This document shows, one piece after another, positions 1 to 8,945 of a stretch of 33,323 nt of DNA. A model generated the notes under the pieces. The model was not told the DNA's origin. It was given only the letters and a program-made list of their open reading frames with translations, and made no database searches. Numbering within the stretch: position 1 is the stretch's first letter; each line of letters starts with the position of its first letter. Origin of the DNA: Granulicatella balaenopterae (lineage in GTDB: Bacteria > Bacillota > Bacilli > Lactobacillales > Aerococcaceae); the NCBI RefSeq assembly GCF_900111135.1, contig NZ_FOGF01000025.1, forward strand, positions 1 to 33,323. Reading direction: 5' to 3'. The translations under genes and the position numbers were made by a program.

Positions 1-210
1 TTAATGCCAAATACTGAATGGTTAAAAGATAGTGTAGACTTAAACAATCGTGGCGAAATTAAAATCGATGCAACTGGTCAAACCTCATTAGCAGGCGTTT
101 TCGCTGCAGGAGATTGTACAAATCAAGTCTATAAACAAATTATTATTTCAATGGGAAGCGGCGCAACAGCAGCTTTAGGAGCATTTGATTACTTAATGAG
201 AAATTATTAA
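1..210 (+). CDS. ahpF: Alkyl hydroperoxide reductase subunit F, C-terminal fragment
   Basis: This is the last 69 codons of a gene that begins before the window, so the first Met seen (position 4) is not the start. The reading contains PNTEWLK, then GEI, then GVFAAGDCT followed by [12 protein letters not shown]. That is the typical C-terminal FAD-binding end of the thioredoxin-reductase-like flavoproteins, and the PNTEWLK and YKQIII wording matches AhpF best. AhpF moves electrons from NADH to the peroxiredoxin AhpC for peroxide removal in the cytosol. A stand-alone thioredoxin reductase is the main alternative and is less likely because of those two motifs. A strong hairpin terminator follows the stop codon directly, so nothing downstream is in the same transcript. 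Confidence 0.82.
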   Translation, partial: LMPNTEWLKDSVDLNNRGEIKIDATGQTSLAGVFAAGDCTNQVYKQIIISMGSGATAALGAFDYLMRNY

Positions 211-256
211 AAAAACTGTTGTTCTTTATGGAAGACCATAAAGAACAACAGTTTTT
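211..256. terminator. Bidirectional intrinsic terminator
   Basis: Arms 211-231 and 236-256 form a perfect 21-bp stem around a 4-base loop, with A-rich and T-rich edges. It starts right after the stop of the AhpF-like gene on the plus strand and lies just past the stop of the convergent minus-strand gene at 263, so it can end both transcripts. Confidence 0.93.
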
Positions 257-262
257 ACTTTA

Positions 263-760
263 TTATTTATTTATAGCATCAATAATACGATCTGTTTGCT
301 GTTCCGCATGTTTACGAATATTCGTATTATCTAGATGAGAAACTAATAAAGTTTCAACTTTTTCTTTACATTCAATAACTTTTTCTTTCTCAAAAACAAC
401 AACATTCATCATAACCATTTCTCCTGAAGTTGTTCTAAAAGTCATAATAGTTTGGAATGCATTAATCATGCCTCCAATACCTAATAATACCATTACTACG
501 CCTAGTAAAAAGTTTGACTCTTTTACACCTAAACCTACAAAGGCAATCACAAAATTGATAACTAATGATTTTAAATCTAGTGAAAAACTAGAATCTACTG
601 ATGCCAATTGATTAACTGGAATACTTGTATCATTAGCGCCTAAAGGAATACATTTTAAAATAGTATTGGGGTTTGTAATTTTAATAAAATTATCGTCTAT
701 ACTAACTTCACCCTTCAAATAATATGTTAATACTGATGTGATAAATGATATCTTATACAT
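263..760 (-). CDS. Hypothetical membrane protein, 165 aa
   Basis: I do not recognise this family. The protein has a polar N-terminal part (about residues 1-65), a hydrophobic section at about 66-105 that can form two membrane segments (around VINFVIAFVGLG and LLGVVMVLLGIGGMI), and a charged C-terminal half ending in a likely helix. The N-terminal part, followed by two membrane spans, loosely recalls small bacterial proteins with a PH-like domain, but no motif proves it. The start is supported by a clear AGGAGG-type site a few bases before the ATG. The gene stands alone: it converges on the AhpF-like gene and is divergent from the amino acid transporter. Confidence 0.7.
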   Translation of the reverse strand: MYKISFITSVLTYYLKGEVSIDDNFIKITNPNTILKCIPLGANDTSIPVNQLASVDSSFSLDLKSLVINFVIAFVGLGVKESNFLLGVVMVLLGIGGMINAFQTIMTFRTTSGEMVMMNVVVFEKEKVIECKEKVETLLVSHLDNTNIRKHAEQQTDRIIDAINK

Positions 761-928
761 ATTCTCCTCCTATTTCTTACAAAAATATTTTTTATTATAC
801 CATAAATAATCCTTATATTAAACTTATTTTACTAACTAGCTATCCTATCCATTCCTATAACCCCCTTTTTTTGTATGCCCTTTCTTAAATCAATTGTATT
901 TCTATTAGAATTTTGATACTATTAAAAA

Positions 929-996
929 AGATGTTTTTTCTTTGGAATATCCATAGGTTAGAACATTTTTTATAATAGCTTTTTTTAAAAACATCT
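929..996. repeat. Inverted repeat in the leader of the amino acid transporter
   Basis: AGATGTTTTT at 929-938 is repeated in inverted form as AAAAACATCT at 987-996, spaced by 48 bases. A TATAAT hexamer lies between the arms at about 970-975 without a convincing -35. The rest of the 761-1056 gap is AT-rich and I see nothing else in it. The repeat could be a leader stem or an operator, but T- and A-rich arms of this length can also occur by chance. Confidence 0.3.
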
Positions 997-1056
997 ACTA
1001 TACTAACCTTTCATCATGATATTTCAAAAATGATTATAAAGGGAGACTCATATTAT

Positions 1057-2484
1057 ATGACTCAAAAAGAAAAGAAAATAGGTATGTTAGGACTAATCGC
1101 CCTAACAATTAATTCAGTTATTGGTGGAGGTATCTTCAATTTAATGAGCGATATTGCCAAGCCTGCTTCAGTCGGACCAGCTATTATCGCTTTAATTATT
1201 TCCGGAACTGGTATGGGGGTATTTGTTTTCTGTCTACAAAACCTAAACCGTATGTTCCCGTATTTAGATGCCGGTGTTTATAGTTATGCCGAAAAAGGAT
1301 TTGGTAGTTTCGTCTCCTTTATTAGTGCATTTGGTTATTGGCTATCCGTCTTTTTAGGAAATGTTGCTCAAGGGGCATTAGCTTTTAGTGCATTAGCATA
1401 TTTCTTTCCGATTTTTGGAGATGGTTCGAATATTTATTCAGTCATTGGTGCTTCAGTATTATTATGGCTGATGCATTTTACTATTTTGCGAGGATCAAAT
1501 TTCGCAGCTAAAATTAACGATATTATTACTATTGCTAAATTATTACCCTTAGCAATCTTTATTATTACACTAATCATTGCTTTTGATAGCAATATGTTTT
1601 CACTGGACTTTTGGGGAACAATGAATGGTAGTTTTAATTGGAGTGAAGTTGGTCCACAAGTCAGTGGTGCGATGGTTGTTGTTGTCTGGGTATTCTTAGG
1701 TGTAGATGGAGCGACTGTCTATTCAGCTCGTGCTAAAAATAAACGTATCGTCGGTAAAGCAAATGTGTTGGCATTTTTAATTATTAGCTCCATTTATTTA
1801 CTAGCTACAGTCTTAAGTTTTTCAGTTATGACAAGACCCGAATTAGCAAGTCTTGATAAACCAGCAATGTCTTATGTTTTAGAATCAGTTGTTGGTAAAT
1901 GGGGAGCTGTTTTAATTAATTTAGGTGTTGCTGTTTCAGCAATTGGTGCATGGTTTGCTTGTACGATGCTAAGTGGCGAAATCTTATTCCAAGCCGCTAA
2001 AGACGCCATCTTCCCAAAATACTTCTTAAAAGAAAATAAGTTTAATGCACCTTCTAATGCTTTATTTATGAGTAATGCCTTAATCCAATTTTTCTTCTTA
2101 TCATTATTAGTTAATAAAAGTGCTTATAACTTTACAGCGCTCTTAGCATCCAATACGATGTTAGTTCCTTATTTTTTAGTATCACTTAGTCAAATTAAGT
2201 TATCTTGGAAATGGGATGGCCGACGCATTAGTAAAAATGTTATTTTAGGAGTTATCGCTTCTGTCTATATGGGGTATTGTATGATAGCTTCTGGTTTTGA
2301 ATATATCTTCGCAACAACTTTATTATTTGGCCCAGGTGTTTTATTATACATTTTTGCTCGTAAAGAAAGTGACAAACCCGTTTTTAATAAATGGGAATTA
2401 ATCGGTGCCATTATGATTGTAATCTTAGCAATTATTAGTTTAGTCTGCATCATAAATGGAACGATTGATATCGCTAATATGTAA
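1057..2484 (+). CDS. APC-family amino acid transporter (basic amino acid/polyamine antiporter type)
   Basis: This is a 475-residue, mostly hydrophobic protein with about 12 membrane segments. Near the N-terminus it carries the APC family signature: IALTINSVIGGGIF at about residues 14-27, the helix 1 break that binds substrate. The pattern resembles the basic amino acid/polyamine antiporter group that includes arginine/ornithine exchangers (ArcD type) and lysine transporters. No arginine deiminase or decarboxylase genes are beside it, so the substrate is open. I start it at 1057 and not at the ATG at 1030, because GGGAG at 1041-1045 lies 11 bases before the ATG at 1057 and would be inside the gene otherwise. 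It stands alone, with its own terminator. Confidence 0.85.
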   Translation: MTQKEKKIGMLGLIALTINSVIGGGIFNLMSDIAKPASVGPAIIALIISGTGMGVFVFCLQNLNRMFPYLDAGVYSYAEKGFGSFVSFISAFGYWLSVFLGNVAQGALAFSALAYFFPIFGDGSNIYSVIGASVLLWLMHFTILRGSNFAAKINDIITIAKLLPLAIFIITLIIAFDSNMFSLDFWGTMNGSFNWSEVGPQVSGAMVVVVWVFLGVDGATVYSARAKNKRIVGKANVLAFLIISSIYLLATVLSFSVMTRPELASLDKPAMSYVLESVVGKWGAVLINLGVAVSAIGAWFACTMLSGEILFQAAKDAIFPKYFLKENKFNAPSNALFMSNALIQFFFLSLLVNKSAYNFTALLASNTMLVPYFLVSLSQIKLSWKWDGRRISKNVILGVIASVYMGYCMIASGFEYIFATTLLFGPGVLLYIFARKESDKPVFNKWELIGAIMIVILAIISLVCIINGTIDIANM

Positions 2485-2503
2485 TGACTATCCATAATTT
2501 TGT

Positions 2504-2536
2504 AACGCAATAGCAATTTTGTTATTGCGTTTTTTT
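2504..2536 (+). terminator. Intrinsic terminator of the amino acid transporter
   Basis: AACGCAATA (2504-2512) pairs with TATTGCGTT (2523-2531) around a 10-base loop and is followed by a run of T. It lies 19 bases after the transporter stop codon. Confidence 0.88.
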
Positions 2537-2540
2537 GTAC

Positions 2541-2578
2541 AAAAAAATTGCCAAAACACTGTTAAAGCGCTCTGGCAA
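2541..2578 (-). terminator. Intrinsic terminator of htrA
   Basis: On the minus strand TTGCCA (2578-2573) pairs with TGGCAA (2553-2548). The stem extends inward by six more pairs if G-U pairing is allowed (GAGCGC with GTGTTT). Seven T follow at 2547-2541. It begins 10 bases after the htrA stop. Confidence 0.75.
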
Positions 2579-2588
2579 ATACTTTATT

Positions 2589-3884
2589 TTATAGACTTGG
2601 ACTTTGTGAAGTTGTTAAGTGAACAGTTGCTTCTTGCAATTTGCCATCACGATAATAACTTACTGTAATATCATCACCTATTTGATGACTATATAATTGT
2701 TTTCTTAGTTGTTGAACATTATTAACCTCTTCACCATCCATTTTAACAATGACATCATAATTTTGTAAACCGGCTTCTTCAGCACTACTTTTAGATTGAA
2801 CATTCAAGATAATTACACCACCAGCTAAATCTTTTGGTAATTTTAATTGCTCAAAGGCCGCAGAAGTTAAATTAACAACATTATTCATACCAATTCCTAA
2901 GACCGGGCGATCAACTTCACCAGTTTTTTCTAATTGATTAATAATTGAAACTACTTCATTACTTGGAATTGCAAAGCCCATCCCTTCAACGGCTGAATTA
3001 CTAATCTTCATTGAGTTAATACCAATAACTTGTCCACTTTCATTGATTAATGCTCCCCCAGAATTACCTGGATTAATAGCCGCATCAGTTTGAATGGCAG
3101 TCATTGTCCAATCATTACGACCATCTCCATCAATATCCGTATCAACAGAACGGTCAACAGCAGAGACAATTCCTGAAGTAACACTTGTCGCAAATTCTGA
3201 TCCTAATGGTGAACCAATTGCAAGAGCACGTTCACCTACTACCACTTCATCAGAATTACCAAATTGAGCCACAACTTTAACATTATTTGCTGGAATACGA
3301 ATAACAGCTAAATCTGTCCAACTATCTGCCCCGACTAATTCTGCATCAGCTTTAGTTCCATCTGCTAATAATACTTGTAGCGCTTCTGATTGTGAAATAA
3401 CATGATTATTAGTCACAATATAAGCATAATCACCTTCCACTTTATAAATAACACCACTACCTTCTGAAGCTTTGGTTAATTCCCCATCATTTTGTGAAAA
3501 ACTACGACCAAATAGATCTAATTGGTGTTGATGTTGCATATTTACAATTGATACTACGGCTTCCTTAGTTTGATTAACAACACCTGTAATATCATTATTT
3601 ACTGGTTTAGCTAATGGCGCTGTTTGAGTTGTTTGAATTGTTGGTGTTTCAGAAGACGATAATGTTGGTACAGTTTGGTTAGTTAATACCATAATTGCAC
3701 TACAAGCTACAAAGCCCACTACTCCACCAATAAAACCTGAAAAAAATGGTTTTGATTTTTTAGTGGTTTTCTGTTGTTTATCTGTTTCTTCTTCGATTAC
3801 TTCTTGAACAATTTCTTCTTTTAATTGTTCTAATTCTTCTTCATTATCTAAATTATCATTAAACTCATCATTTAAACGGTTCAT
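2589..3884 (-). CDS. htrA: HtrA/DegP-like surface serine protease
   Basis: A 431-residue trypsin-like protease for quality control of exported proteins. The acidic N-terminus (1-45) is cytoplasmic, one membrane segment spans about 47-68, a Thr/Pro/Gln-rich linker follows, and the protease domain covers about 100-310. The catalytic triad is visible as His161 (TNNHV), Asp191 (WTDLAV) and Ser275 (NPGNSGG). A PDZ domain fills the C-terminal third (about 325-425). The start has a GGAGAG ribosome site before the ATG. The gene follows walJ, as in the classical wal locus of Bacillus, but a strong terminator separates them, so it probably has its own promoter in the roughly 100-base gap; I found no convincing one. 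An aspartate-rich loop before the active-site serine is unusual and is listed as a finding. Confidence 0.95.
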   Translation of the reverse strand: MNRLNDEFNDNLDNEEELEQLKEEIVQEVIEEETDKQQKTTKKSKPFFSGFIGGVVGFVACSAIMVLTNQTVPTLSSSETPTIQTTQTAPLAKPVNNDITGVVNQTKEAVVSIVNMQHQHQLDLFGRSFSQNDGELTKASEGSGVIYKVEGDYAYIVTNNHVISQSEALQVLLADGTKADAELVGADSWTDLAVIRIPANNVKVVAQFGNSDEVVVGERALAIGSPLGSEFATSVTSGIVSAVDRSVDTDIDGDGRNDWTMTAIQTDAAINPGNSGGALINESGQVIGINSMKISNSAVEGMGFAIPSNEVVSIINQLEKTGEVDRPVLGIGMNNVVNLTSAAFEQLKLPKDLAGGVIILNVQSKSSAEEAGLQNYDVIVKMDGEEVNNVQQLRKQLYSHQIGDDITVSYYRDGKLQEATVHLTTSQSPSL

Positions 3885-3988
3885 AATTATCTCTCCTTTA
3901 TTTTTTCTAATTCTATTTTATCGCTGATTTATGAAAAAAATTTGAATAAGTATCGATAAAATAATTAACTTTCTATCTTTATTTTATG

Positions 3989-4027
3989 AAAAAATCCCGA
4001 AATTCTCAATCAGAATTTCGGGATTTT
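3989..4027 (-). terminator. Intrinsic terminator of the wal operon
   Basis: Arms 3991-4006 and 4012-4027 form a perfect 16-bp stem with a 5-base loop, followed on the minus strand by a T run. It lies just after the walJ stop and separates the wal operon from htrA. Confidence 0.92.
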
Positions 4028-4036
4028 AATCATTAC

Positions 4037-4852
4037 TTATACATCAAATAATTCAGTTGGTTCAGCTGGATCAGTATGATATAAATTGAATTGGTGTTTT
4101 AGACCACAATCTTTTTCCATTAAAATTGATTCCGCTGTCTGATAAGCAAGGTCTTTCATATTGTTTTCTTTACTTAAATGACCTAAGAAAATACGTTTTG
4201 TTTTATCGCCAACCATCTCAGCAGCTGCCAAGGCACCATCTTCATTAGATAAGTGACCTTGATCTCCCAAGATTCGTTGCTTTAAATGCCATGCATACGG
4301 CCCCATACGAAGCATTTCTAAATCATGGTTACTTTCCATCAAATAACCATCTGCATTCGCTAAAAGACCTCTTAATCGCTCGCTAACATATCCTGTATCT
4401 GTTAATAAGACAAATTGCTTATTATCTTTTTGGAAAGAATAAAATTGTGGGTCTGCAGCATCATGCGATACACTAAAACTCATAACATCAATATCACCAA
4501 ATGTTTTCGTAATACCTGGTTCAAAAATATGTTTTTGTGCTGGATCAATTTTACCTAATTTAGGCATCATAGCTTCCCAAGTTTTTTCATTAGCATATAC
4601 ATCCAAATGATATCGTCTCGCTAATACGCCAACACCTTGAATATGATCACTATGCTCATGCGTCACTAAAATACTATCAACATCTTTCATTGATCGATCA
4701 ATTTTATTCATCATAGCTTCAACTGCTTTTCCACTAAACCCACAATCTACTAAGATGCGTCTTTTAGGAGTTTCAATATAGGTTGCATTCCCTGAACTAC
4801 CACTTGCTAATAAACATACTTTAAATCCTTCATTTGTTGATTCTAATTCCAT
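4037..4852 (-). CDS. walJ: WalJ (YycJ) MBL-fold metallohydrolase
   Basis: A 271-residue metallo-beta-lactamase-fold protein. The N-terminal LLASGSSGNATYIET and the metal-binding THEHSDHIQG (HxHxDH, about residues 64-73) are hallmarks of the WalJ/YycJ family. Further metal ligands appear as Asp in LTDTG (about 150-154) and His in LGHLS (about 223-227). In Bacillus and Staphylococcus relatives WalJ is a cytosolic putative 5'-3' exonuclease linked to mismatch repair and wal regulation; its exact substrate is unsettled. GGAGG lies before the ATG. It is the last gene of the walR-K-H-I-J unit: 30 bases separate it from walI and a strong terminator follows. Confidence 0.93.
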   Translation of the reverse strand: MELESTNEGFKVCLLASGSSGNATYIETPKRRILVDCGFSGKAVEAMMNKIDRSMKDVDSILVTHEHSDHIQGVGVLARRYHLDVYANEKTWEAMMPKLGKIDPAQKHIFEPGITKTFGDIDVMSFSVSHDAADPQFYSFQKDNKQFVLLTDTGYVSERLRGLLANADGYLMESNHDLEMLRMGPYAWHLKQRILGDQGHLSNEDGALAAAEMVGDKTKRIFLGHLSKENNMKDLAYQTAESILMEKDCGLKHQFNLYHTDPAEPTELFDV

Positions 4853-4882
4853 CCAATCGCCTCCTTCTTCTATTAGTCTTTT

Positions 4883-5677
4883 CTATTCTACATCAGTAGA
4901 AATAATATTCCCTCTAATAGCGTCTACTTTTTTAGTAATCATACCGCCATCACCTATTTTTAATTCAATATACCATGCAGGTGAATAAATAGACAAGTCA
5001 GATAATGTTAATGTTTCATAATATACCAATCTGGGTTTCTCGATTACTGCTCTTGCTGGAATACTACCTGCTAAGTATAATGTTTCAACTGCTACTTGGG
5101 AAGAGATTAATTGACGTGGTTCTCCCAAAATTTCAGCATCCCCCACGTAAGATTGTTCATAGCTAATGGCTTCATTATTTTCATTTAAATTCACCATAAG
5201 TTGGGCCTTTTTATCAATAATTGGAATATCTTTCACTGATTGTTGGTATAAAACAATTTTATTTGATAGCTGATAGGAAAATAATTGGTATTCATCCCCA
5301 CGAAAAGCTGATTTTTTAACAAATTTTGTTAAATGATCAAATGAATCTTGATTAATAACACTTGTCACTTCTATGGGTATTGGTGTCATTAAAATACTAG
5401 TAATCATTCCTTTATCAATAGTACTACTTTGATTTTCCTGTTCTTCATTTGGCGTCTCCATTACTACTGGTGTAATTTGAACAAGAGATGCTTCTAGAGC
5501 ATCATTAGATAGGCCAACCATTGATATACCATCTGAACGCATTTGGTCAATAATATTAATATTATTACTTGCTTCTGGAGCCATTTGCTGCTTTAAATCA
5601 CGATAAGTAAAAAATAAGAATACATTTAATAAGAAAAAACTAATAATCAATACTAAAGTTGAGCGTCTAAAGTCCAT
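4883..5677 (-). CDS. walI: WalI (YycI), membrane regulator of WalK
   Basis: A 264-residue protein with a short cytoplasmic N-terminus beginning MDFRRST, one membrane helix at about residues 8-24 and a large extracytoplasmic domain. With WalH it forms a membrane complex that modulates the sensor kinase WalK (inhibiting in B. subtilis, activating in S. aureus). I place the start at 5677 and not at the ATG 20 codons upstream: GGAGGTG lies 8 bases before this ATG, and WalI proteins normally begin with MDF. The start overlaps the end of walH by 11 bases, pointing to translational coupling. Assignment rests on topology, the N-terminal motif and position, because this family is poorly conserved in sequence. 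Confidence 0.9.
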   Translation of the reverse strand: MDFRRSTLVLIISFFLLNVFLFFTYRDLKQQMAPEASNNINIIDQMRSDGISMVGLSNDALEASLVQITPVVMETPNEEQENQSSTIDKGMITSILMTPIPIEVTSVINQDSFDHLTKFVKKSAFRGDEYQLFSYQLSNKIVLYQQSVKDIPIIDKKAQLMVNLNENNEAISYEQSYVGDAEILGEPRQLISSQVAVETLYLAGSIPARAVIEKPRLVYYETLTLSDLSIYSPAWYIELKIGDGGMITKKVDAIRGNIISTDVE

Positions 5678-7022
5678 CTTCTGCACCTCCACTTGTTGAT
5701 TCTTCTGTAATATCTGGTGCCTTAGTTGATAATTCACTAATAAATGATTCTACATTATGCCAATAACCATCGACTTTCACAAACCATTTTGGCACAAATA
5801 CCGCTAAACGATTACTTTCTTCAGAAGCCTGCCATTCATAACCAATACGAATTGATTCAATCTGCTGTAATTCAACCCCTTTTGATAAAAGAATCGCTAC
5901 AATATCTTTACCACTTGTTAAAGTCATCATTTCTTCTCGTTTATGAATTAATGTTTTAGCGACTAATGTAGATAATCTCATCTCGGAAATACCATCCTTA
6001 GTAACACTAATTGTGAGATTACCTACGCCTCCTGAGCCTAAAATCGGTAAATTTTTTACATAACGTGTGAAATCAACAGTATTTTTATCACCATCATAAC
6101 CAGAATAACGTAACCCTAAATCCCAATCCTCAAAAGTTCGAACTTCATAAAAGCTTTGTTGTAAACTTTTAGTCATTTCAAGAGCTTCCATATCAGGTTG
6201 ATTACGGAAATAAGTTAACAGTCGTGTGGTACGATCAATTTTCAATTGCGATAGAGTATCATTATAAACAATCGCTGACCCATCACTACGATCACGTAAT
6301 TCATTCGTATCACCAAATAATTCTCCAATAAAATAACTAGTTGGTGATTGTTCTACTAAATATACTTCTTTTGGTATTGTAACTTCCTCAGAAGGAATAA
6401 ATGTTAAACCATCTTTCGTTACATAAGACTGAATGTTCACAAATTTATTCTCATCATAAAAACTATCAAACCAGCCTGCATCTGTTAATGTACTTGATGC
6501 TTCATATAATTGTCTTGTTGAATCATTTAAAAAATAAACTAAATGACTAGAATCCTTACTAAAAATAATGCGTGTAAAGACTTCATTCGTCAACTCTTCA
6601 GGAATATCTTTAAAATAACGTGCAACAACCCCAAATGGAATCGGCGCATCAAATAATAATTCAGCAGTACTTCCTTTAAAAACTAATTGCTCATAAGCAT
6701 ACTGATCTAAAACCGGACCCAAATATAAATCATCAAATACATTGCTCATATTACTATTAATAGTTGTTAAAATATCCGGATCAGCTGTATAGGACATCCC
6801 ATCATTCACATAAGTAATATAAAAGCTTGGCATAAATACCGATTCTGCATTTAATGTTTTATTTGTTACAAGCAGATCATTGGTTGTATTTGGTTGATTT
6901 TTTATAAATTCATTATGTGAAAAAATCGAGATTGGTCGAAAAACAATTAAGCTCGATAAAGTAATACTACTAATCACTAAAATTGCTAAAAGTATCGGTA
7001 ATACCATTCGTCTAAATTTCAT
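5667..7022 (-). CDS. walH: WalH (YycH), membrane regulator of WalK
   Basis: A 451-residue protein with one N-terminal membrane helix (about residues 7-27, LPILLAILVISSITLSSLIV) and a long extracytoplasmic region. WalH pairs with WalI and touches WalK to set its activity. The chosen start at 7022 gives an N-terminus MKFRRMV and has GAGGA about 11 bases upstream; Met codons further upstream lie deeper inside walK and lack a well-spaced site. The gene overlaps the end of walK by 11 bases and its own end overlaps walI by 11 bases, so the three genes are tightly coupled. Position in the operon and topology are the main support for the name. Confidence 0.9.
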   Translation of the reverse strand: MKFRRMVLPILLAILVISSITLSSLIVFRPISIFSHNEFIKNQPNTTNDLLVTNKTLNAESVFMPSFYITYVNDGMSYTADPDILTTINSNMSNVFDDLYLGPVLDQYAYEQLVFKGSTAELLFDAPIPFGVVARYFKDIPEELTNEVFTRIIFSKDSSHLVYFLNDSTRQLYEASSTLTDAGWFDSFYDENKFVNIQSYVTKDGLTFIPSEEVTIPKEVYLVEQSPTSYFIGELFGDTNELRDRSDGSAIVYNDTLSQLKIDRTTRLLTYFRNQPDMEALEMTKSLQQSFYEVRTFEDWDLGLRYSGYDGDKNTVDFTRYVKNLPILGSGGVGNLTISVTKDGISEMRLSTLVAKTLIHKREEMMTLTSGKDIVAILLSKGVELQQIESIRIGYEWQASEESNRLAVFVPKWFVKVDGYWHNVESFISELSTKAPDITEESTSGGAEDGL

Positions 7023-8874
7023 CCCATTCACCATCCTCTTCAAATACAACATAAGGTAATGATACATAGAAAGTTGACCCTTTATCTTCCGAACTAGTTA
7101 CCCAAATTTTGCCACCATGTAATTGCGTAACTTCCTTAGCGATTGCTAATCCAAGACCACTACCACCCATTTCACGTGAGCGAGCTTTATCTACACGATA
7201 GAAACGGTCGAATAAATGCGGAATATCTTTTCTGGCAATTCCCAAGCCTTCATCACTAATACTAACAATTAAATCCGAATGCGTATCCATTAAGCGCACA
7301 ATAATTCGACCACCATCTGGAGAATATTTAATCGCATTATTAATAATATTATCAAATACTTGAGTCATTTTATCTTGATCAATCTCAACCCATAAATCTC
7401 GTTTCGTAATATCACGTAAAATACGATAATTTTTATAGCGATACTCCTCACTTTGTAACACTACTTCAAAACGATCAATAATATGGTTCATTAATTTATT
7501 CATATTCACAAATTCTTTATCTAATGTTAAGCGTTGTTGATCCATACGAGAAAGATTTAATAAGTCGGTAATCATTCGCATCATACGATTGGCTTCTGTT
7601 TCAATAACACTTAAAAATTGTGGCGCCATTTCCGGACTTTCCCAAGCGCCATCTACTAAAGCTTCTGTATAACTACGAATACTTGTTAGAGGTGTTCGTA
7701 ATTCATGCGAAACATTTGAAACAAAATTCCGTCTTTCACGCTCAATTTTTTCTTGTTCAGTAATATCCGTTAACACACATACCAAACCACTAATAAATCC
7801 TGACTCACGTTGAATAACTGAAAACTCACACTGAATAATTGTATCCATATCATCACTATCACTCATATGTAAGGTACGTGAATCTTGAATTTCTAATAAA
7901 TCACGGAAAGTTAACTCATCTTCAAAATCTAATAATGCTAAAATAGAACTTCCAATTACTTCATCATCACTTTTCACATTCAAAACATCCATTGCTGCAG
8001 TGTTCATAATAACAATTCGGCCACGTCTATCCGTCGCAATCACTCCATCACTCATATGTTTTAAAACACTATCCAAACGCTGACGTTCTGACTCACTAGC
8101 ATCTTGAGCTTCCTTAATCTTCGTTGATAATTCATTAATCGCACGACCTAACTGCCCTAACTCATCGTCACTATAAATAACTACTTCGCCAGAATAATTT
8201 CCCTCTGCAATTTTTTCAGTTTGTAATTGCATTGCCGCAATCGGACGAGTAATTCCTTGCGAAATCAAAAATGTTACAATAATCGTTAAAGCAATCGCAA
8301 TTAGGGACGCATTTAAGAATAAAATCCCAATATCTTTCACCTGATTATAGCGCGATTCAATATTCGTTAAGATAACTATGACCCCAAGTGGTGTAGCAGA
8401 AGTGCCATCTGGTTCTTCAATAGGAGAAACCAACTTCCAATAACGAACACCTTCACTAGCATATTCATAATTGAATGGCTTATTACTTAACAAAATTTGA
8501 CTAACATCTTCATCTGTTGATTTTGTACCTACTATACTTTGTGCAAATTGATTCGTCGTACCAACTACATAACCCTTTGCATCCACAATTCGAACATCCA
8601 TAATATTACTTCCTGCTGGATAATCTTGTAATATCTGACGAATCATTTGAATTTTTTTCTCTTCCGAGTCATCATTATCCAAAATAGGCTGAACACTATT
8701 TTTTAAGAACCCTACTTGTAATTGTGTTTGTTCTTGAAAGTTAGAAATCGTCTGCACTTCTAATTGTCTGACAAAGTTCGTTACGACTAATTGTAAAGCA
8801 ATTACTAATAATAAAATAAATAAAGCTGGTATTCTAAAATGGATTGAGCGAAAGAATTTTAATATTTTTTTCAT
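7012..8874 (-). CDS. walK: Sensor histidine kinase WalK
   Basis: A 620-residue kinase that senses cell wall state and phosphorylates WalR. Order of domains: membrane helix 1 (about 14-32), extracytoplasmic sensor domain (about 33-180), membrane helix 2 (about 181-204), HAMP (about 207-258), PAS (about 262-370), HisKA with the phospho-acceptor His390 in SNVSHELRTPLTS, and HATPase with the N-box around Asn513, DEGLGI (541-546) and GGSGLGLAI (570-578). All catalytic motifs are intact. The two membrane helices and large outside loop are the Bacillus/Enterococcus form, unlike the one-helix streptococcal form. GGAGGTG precedes the ATG. A terminator-like hairpin lies between walR and this gene and its T run touches the ribosome site, so walK output may be lower than walR output. 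Confidence 0.97.
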   Translation of the reverse strand: MKKILKFFRSIHFRIPALFILLLVIALQLVVTNFVRQLEVQTISNFQEQTQLQVGFLKNSVQPILDNDDSEEKKIQMIRQILQDYPAGSNIMDVRIVDAKGYVVGTTNQFAQSIVGTKSTDEDVSQILLSNKPFNYEYASEGVRYWKLVSPIEEPDGTSATPLGVIVILTNIESRYNQVKDIGILFLNASLIAIALTIIVTFLISQGITRPIAAMQLQTEKIAEGNYSGEVVIYSDDELGQLGRAINELSTKIKEAQDASESERQRLDSVLKHMSDGVIATDRRGRIVIMNTAAMDVLNVKSDDEVIGSSILALLDFEDELTFRDLLEIQDSRTLHMSDSDDMDTIIQCEFSVIQRESGFISGLVCVLTDITEQEKIERERRNFVSNVSHELRTPLTSIRSYTEALVDGAWESPEMAPQFLSVIETEANRMMRMITDLLNLSRMDQQRLTLDKEFVNMNKLMNHIIDRFEVVLQSEEYRYKNYRILRDITKRDLWVEIDQDKMTQVFDNIINNAIKYSPDGGRIIVRLMDTHSDLIVSISDEGLGIARKDIPHLFDRFYRVDKARSREMGGSGLGLAIAKEVTQLHGGKIWVTSSEDKGSTFYVSLPYVVFEEDGEWDEI

Positions 8875-8885
8875 AATTCACCTCC

Positions 8886-8939
8886 AAAAAAACAAGTGCT
8901 CCTCCAAACACATCAAAAAATGGTTTAGTCGAAGCACTT
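8886..8939 (-). terminator. Terminator-like hairpin between walR and walK
   Basis: On the minus strand AAGTGCT (8939-8933) pairs with AGCACTT (8900-8894). The stem continues with two more pairs, a small internal loop and six further pairs. A run of seven T (8892-8886) follows and runs straight into the walK ribosome site. It begins 7 bases after the walR stop codon. The form is that of an intrinsic terminator, and the position suggests partial termination or masking of walK translation. Confidence 0.7.
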
Positions 8940-8945
8940 ATCTTC

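Noticed and set aside
5678-5737. Longer walI reading frame starting at 5737
   Set aside because: The added 20 residues lie inside walH, and the strong GGAGGTG ribosome site sits between the two candidate starts, favouring 5677.
7171-7180. CACGTG core within walK as a parS site
   Set aside because: It matches only about 11 of 16 positions of the parS consensus and lies in conserved coding sequence. No better match was seen in the window.
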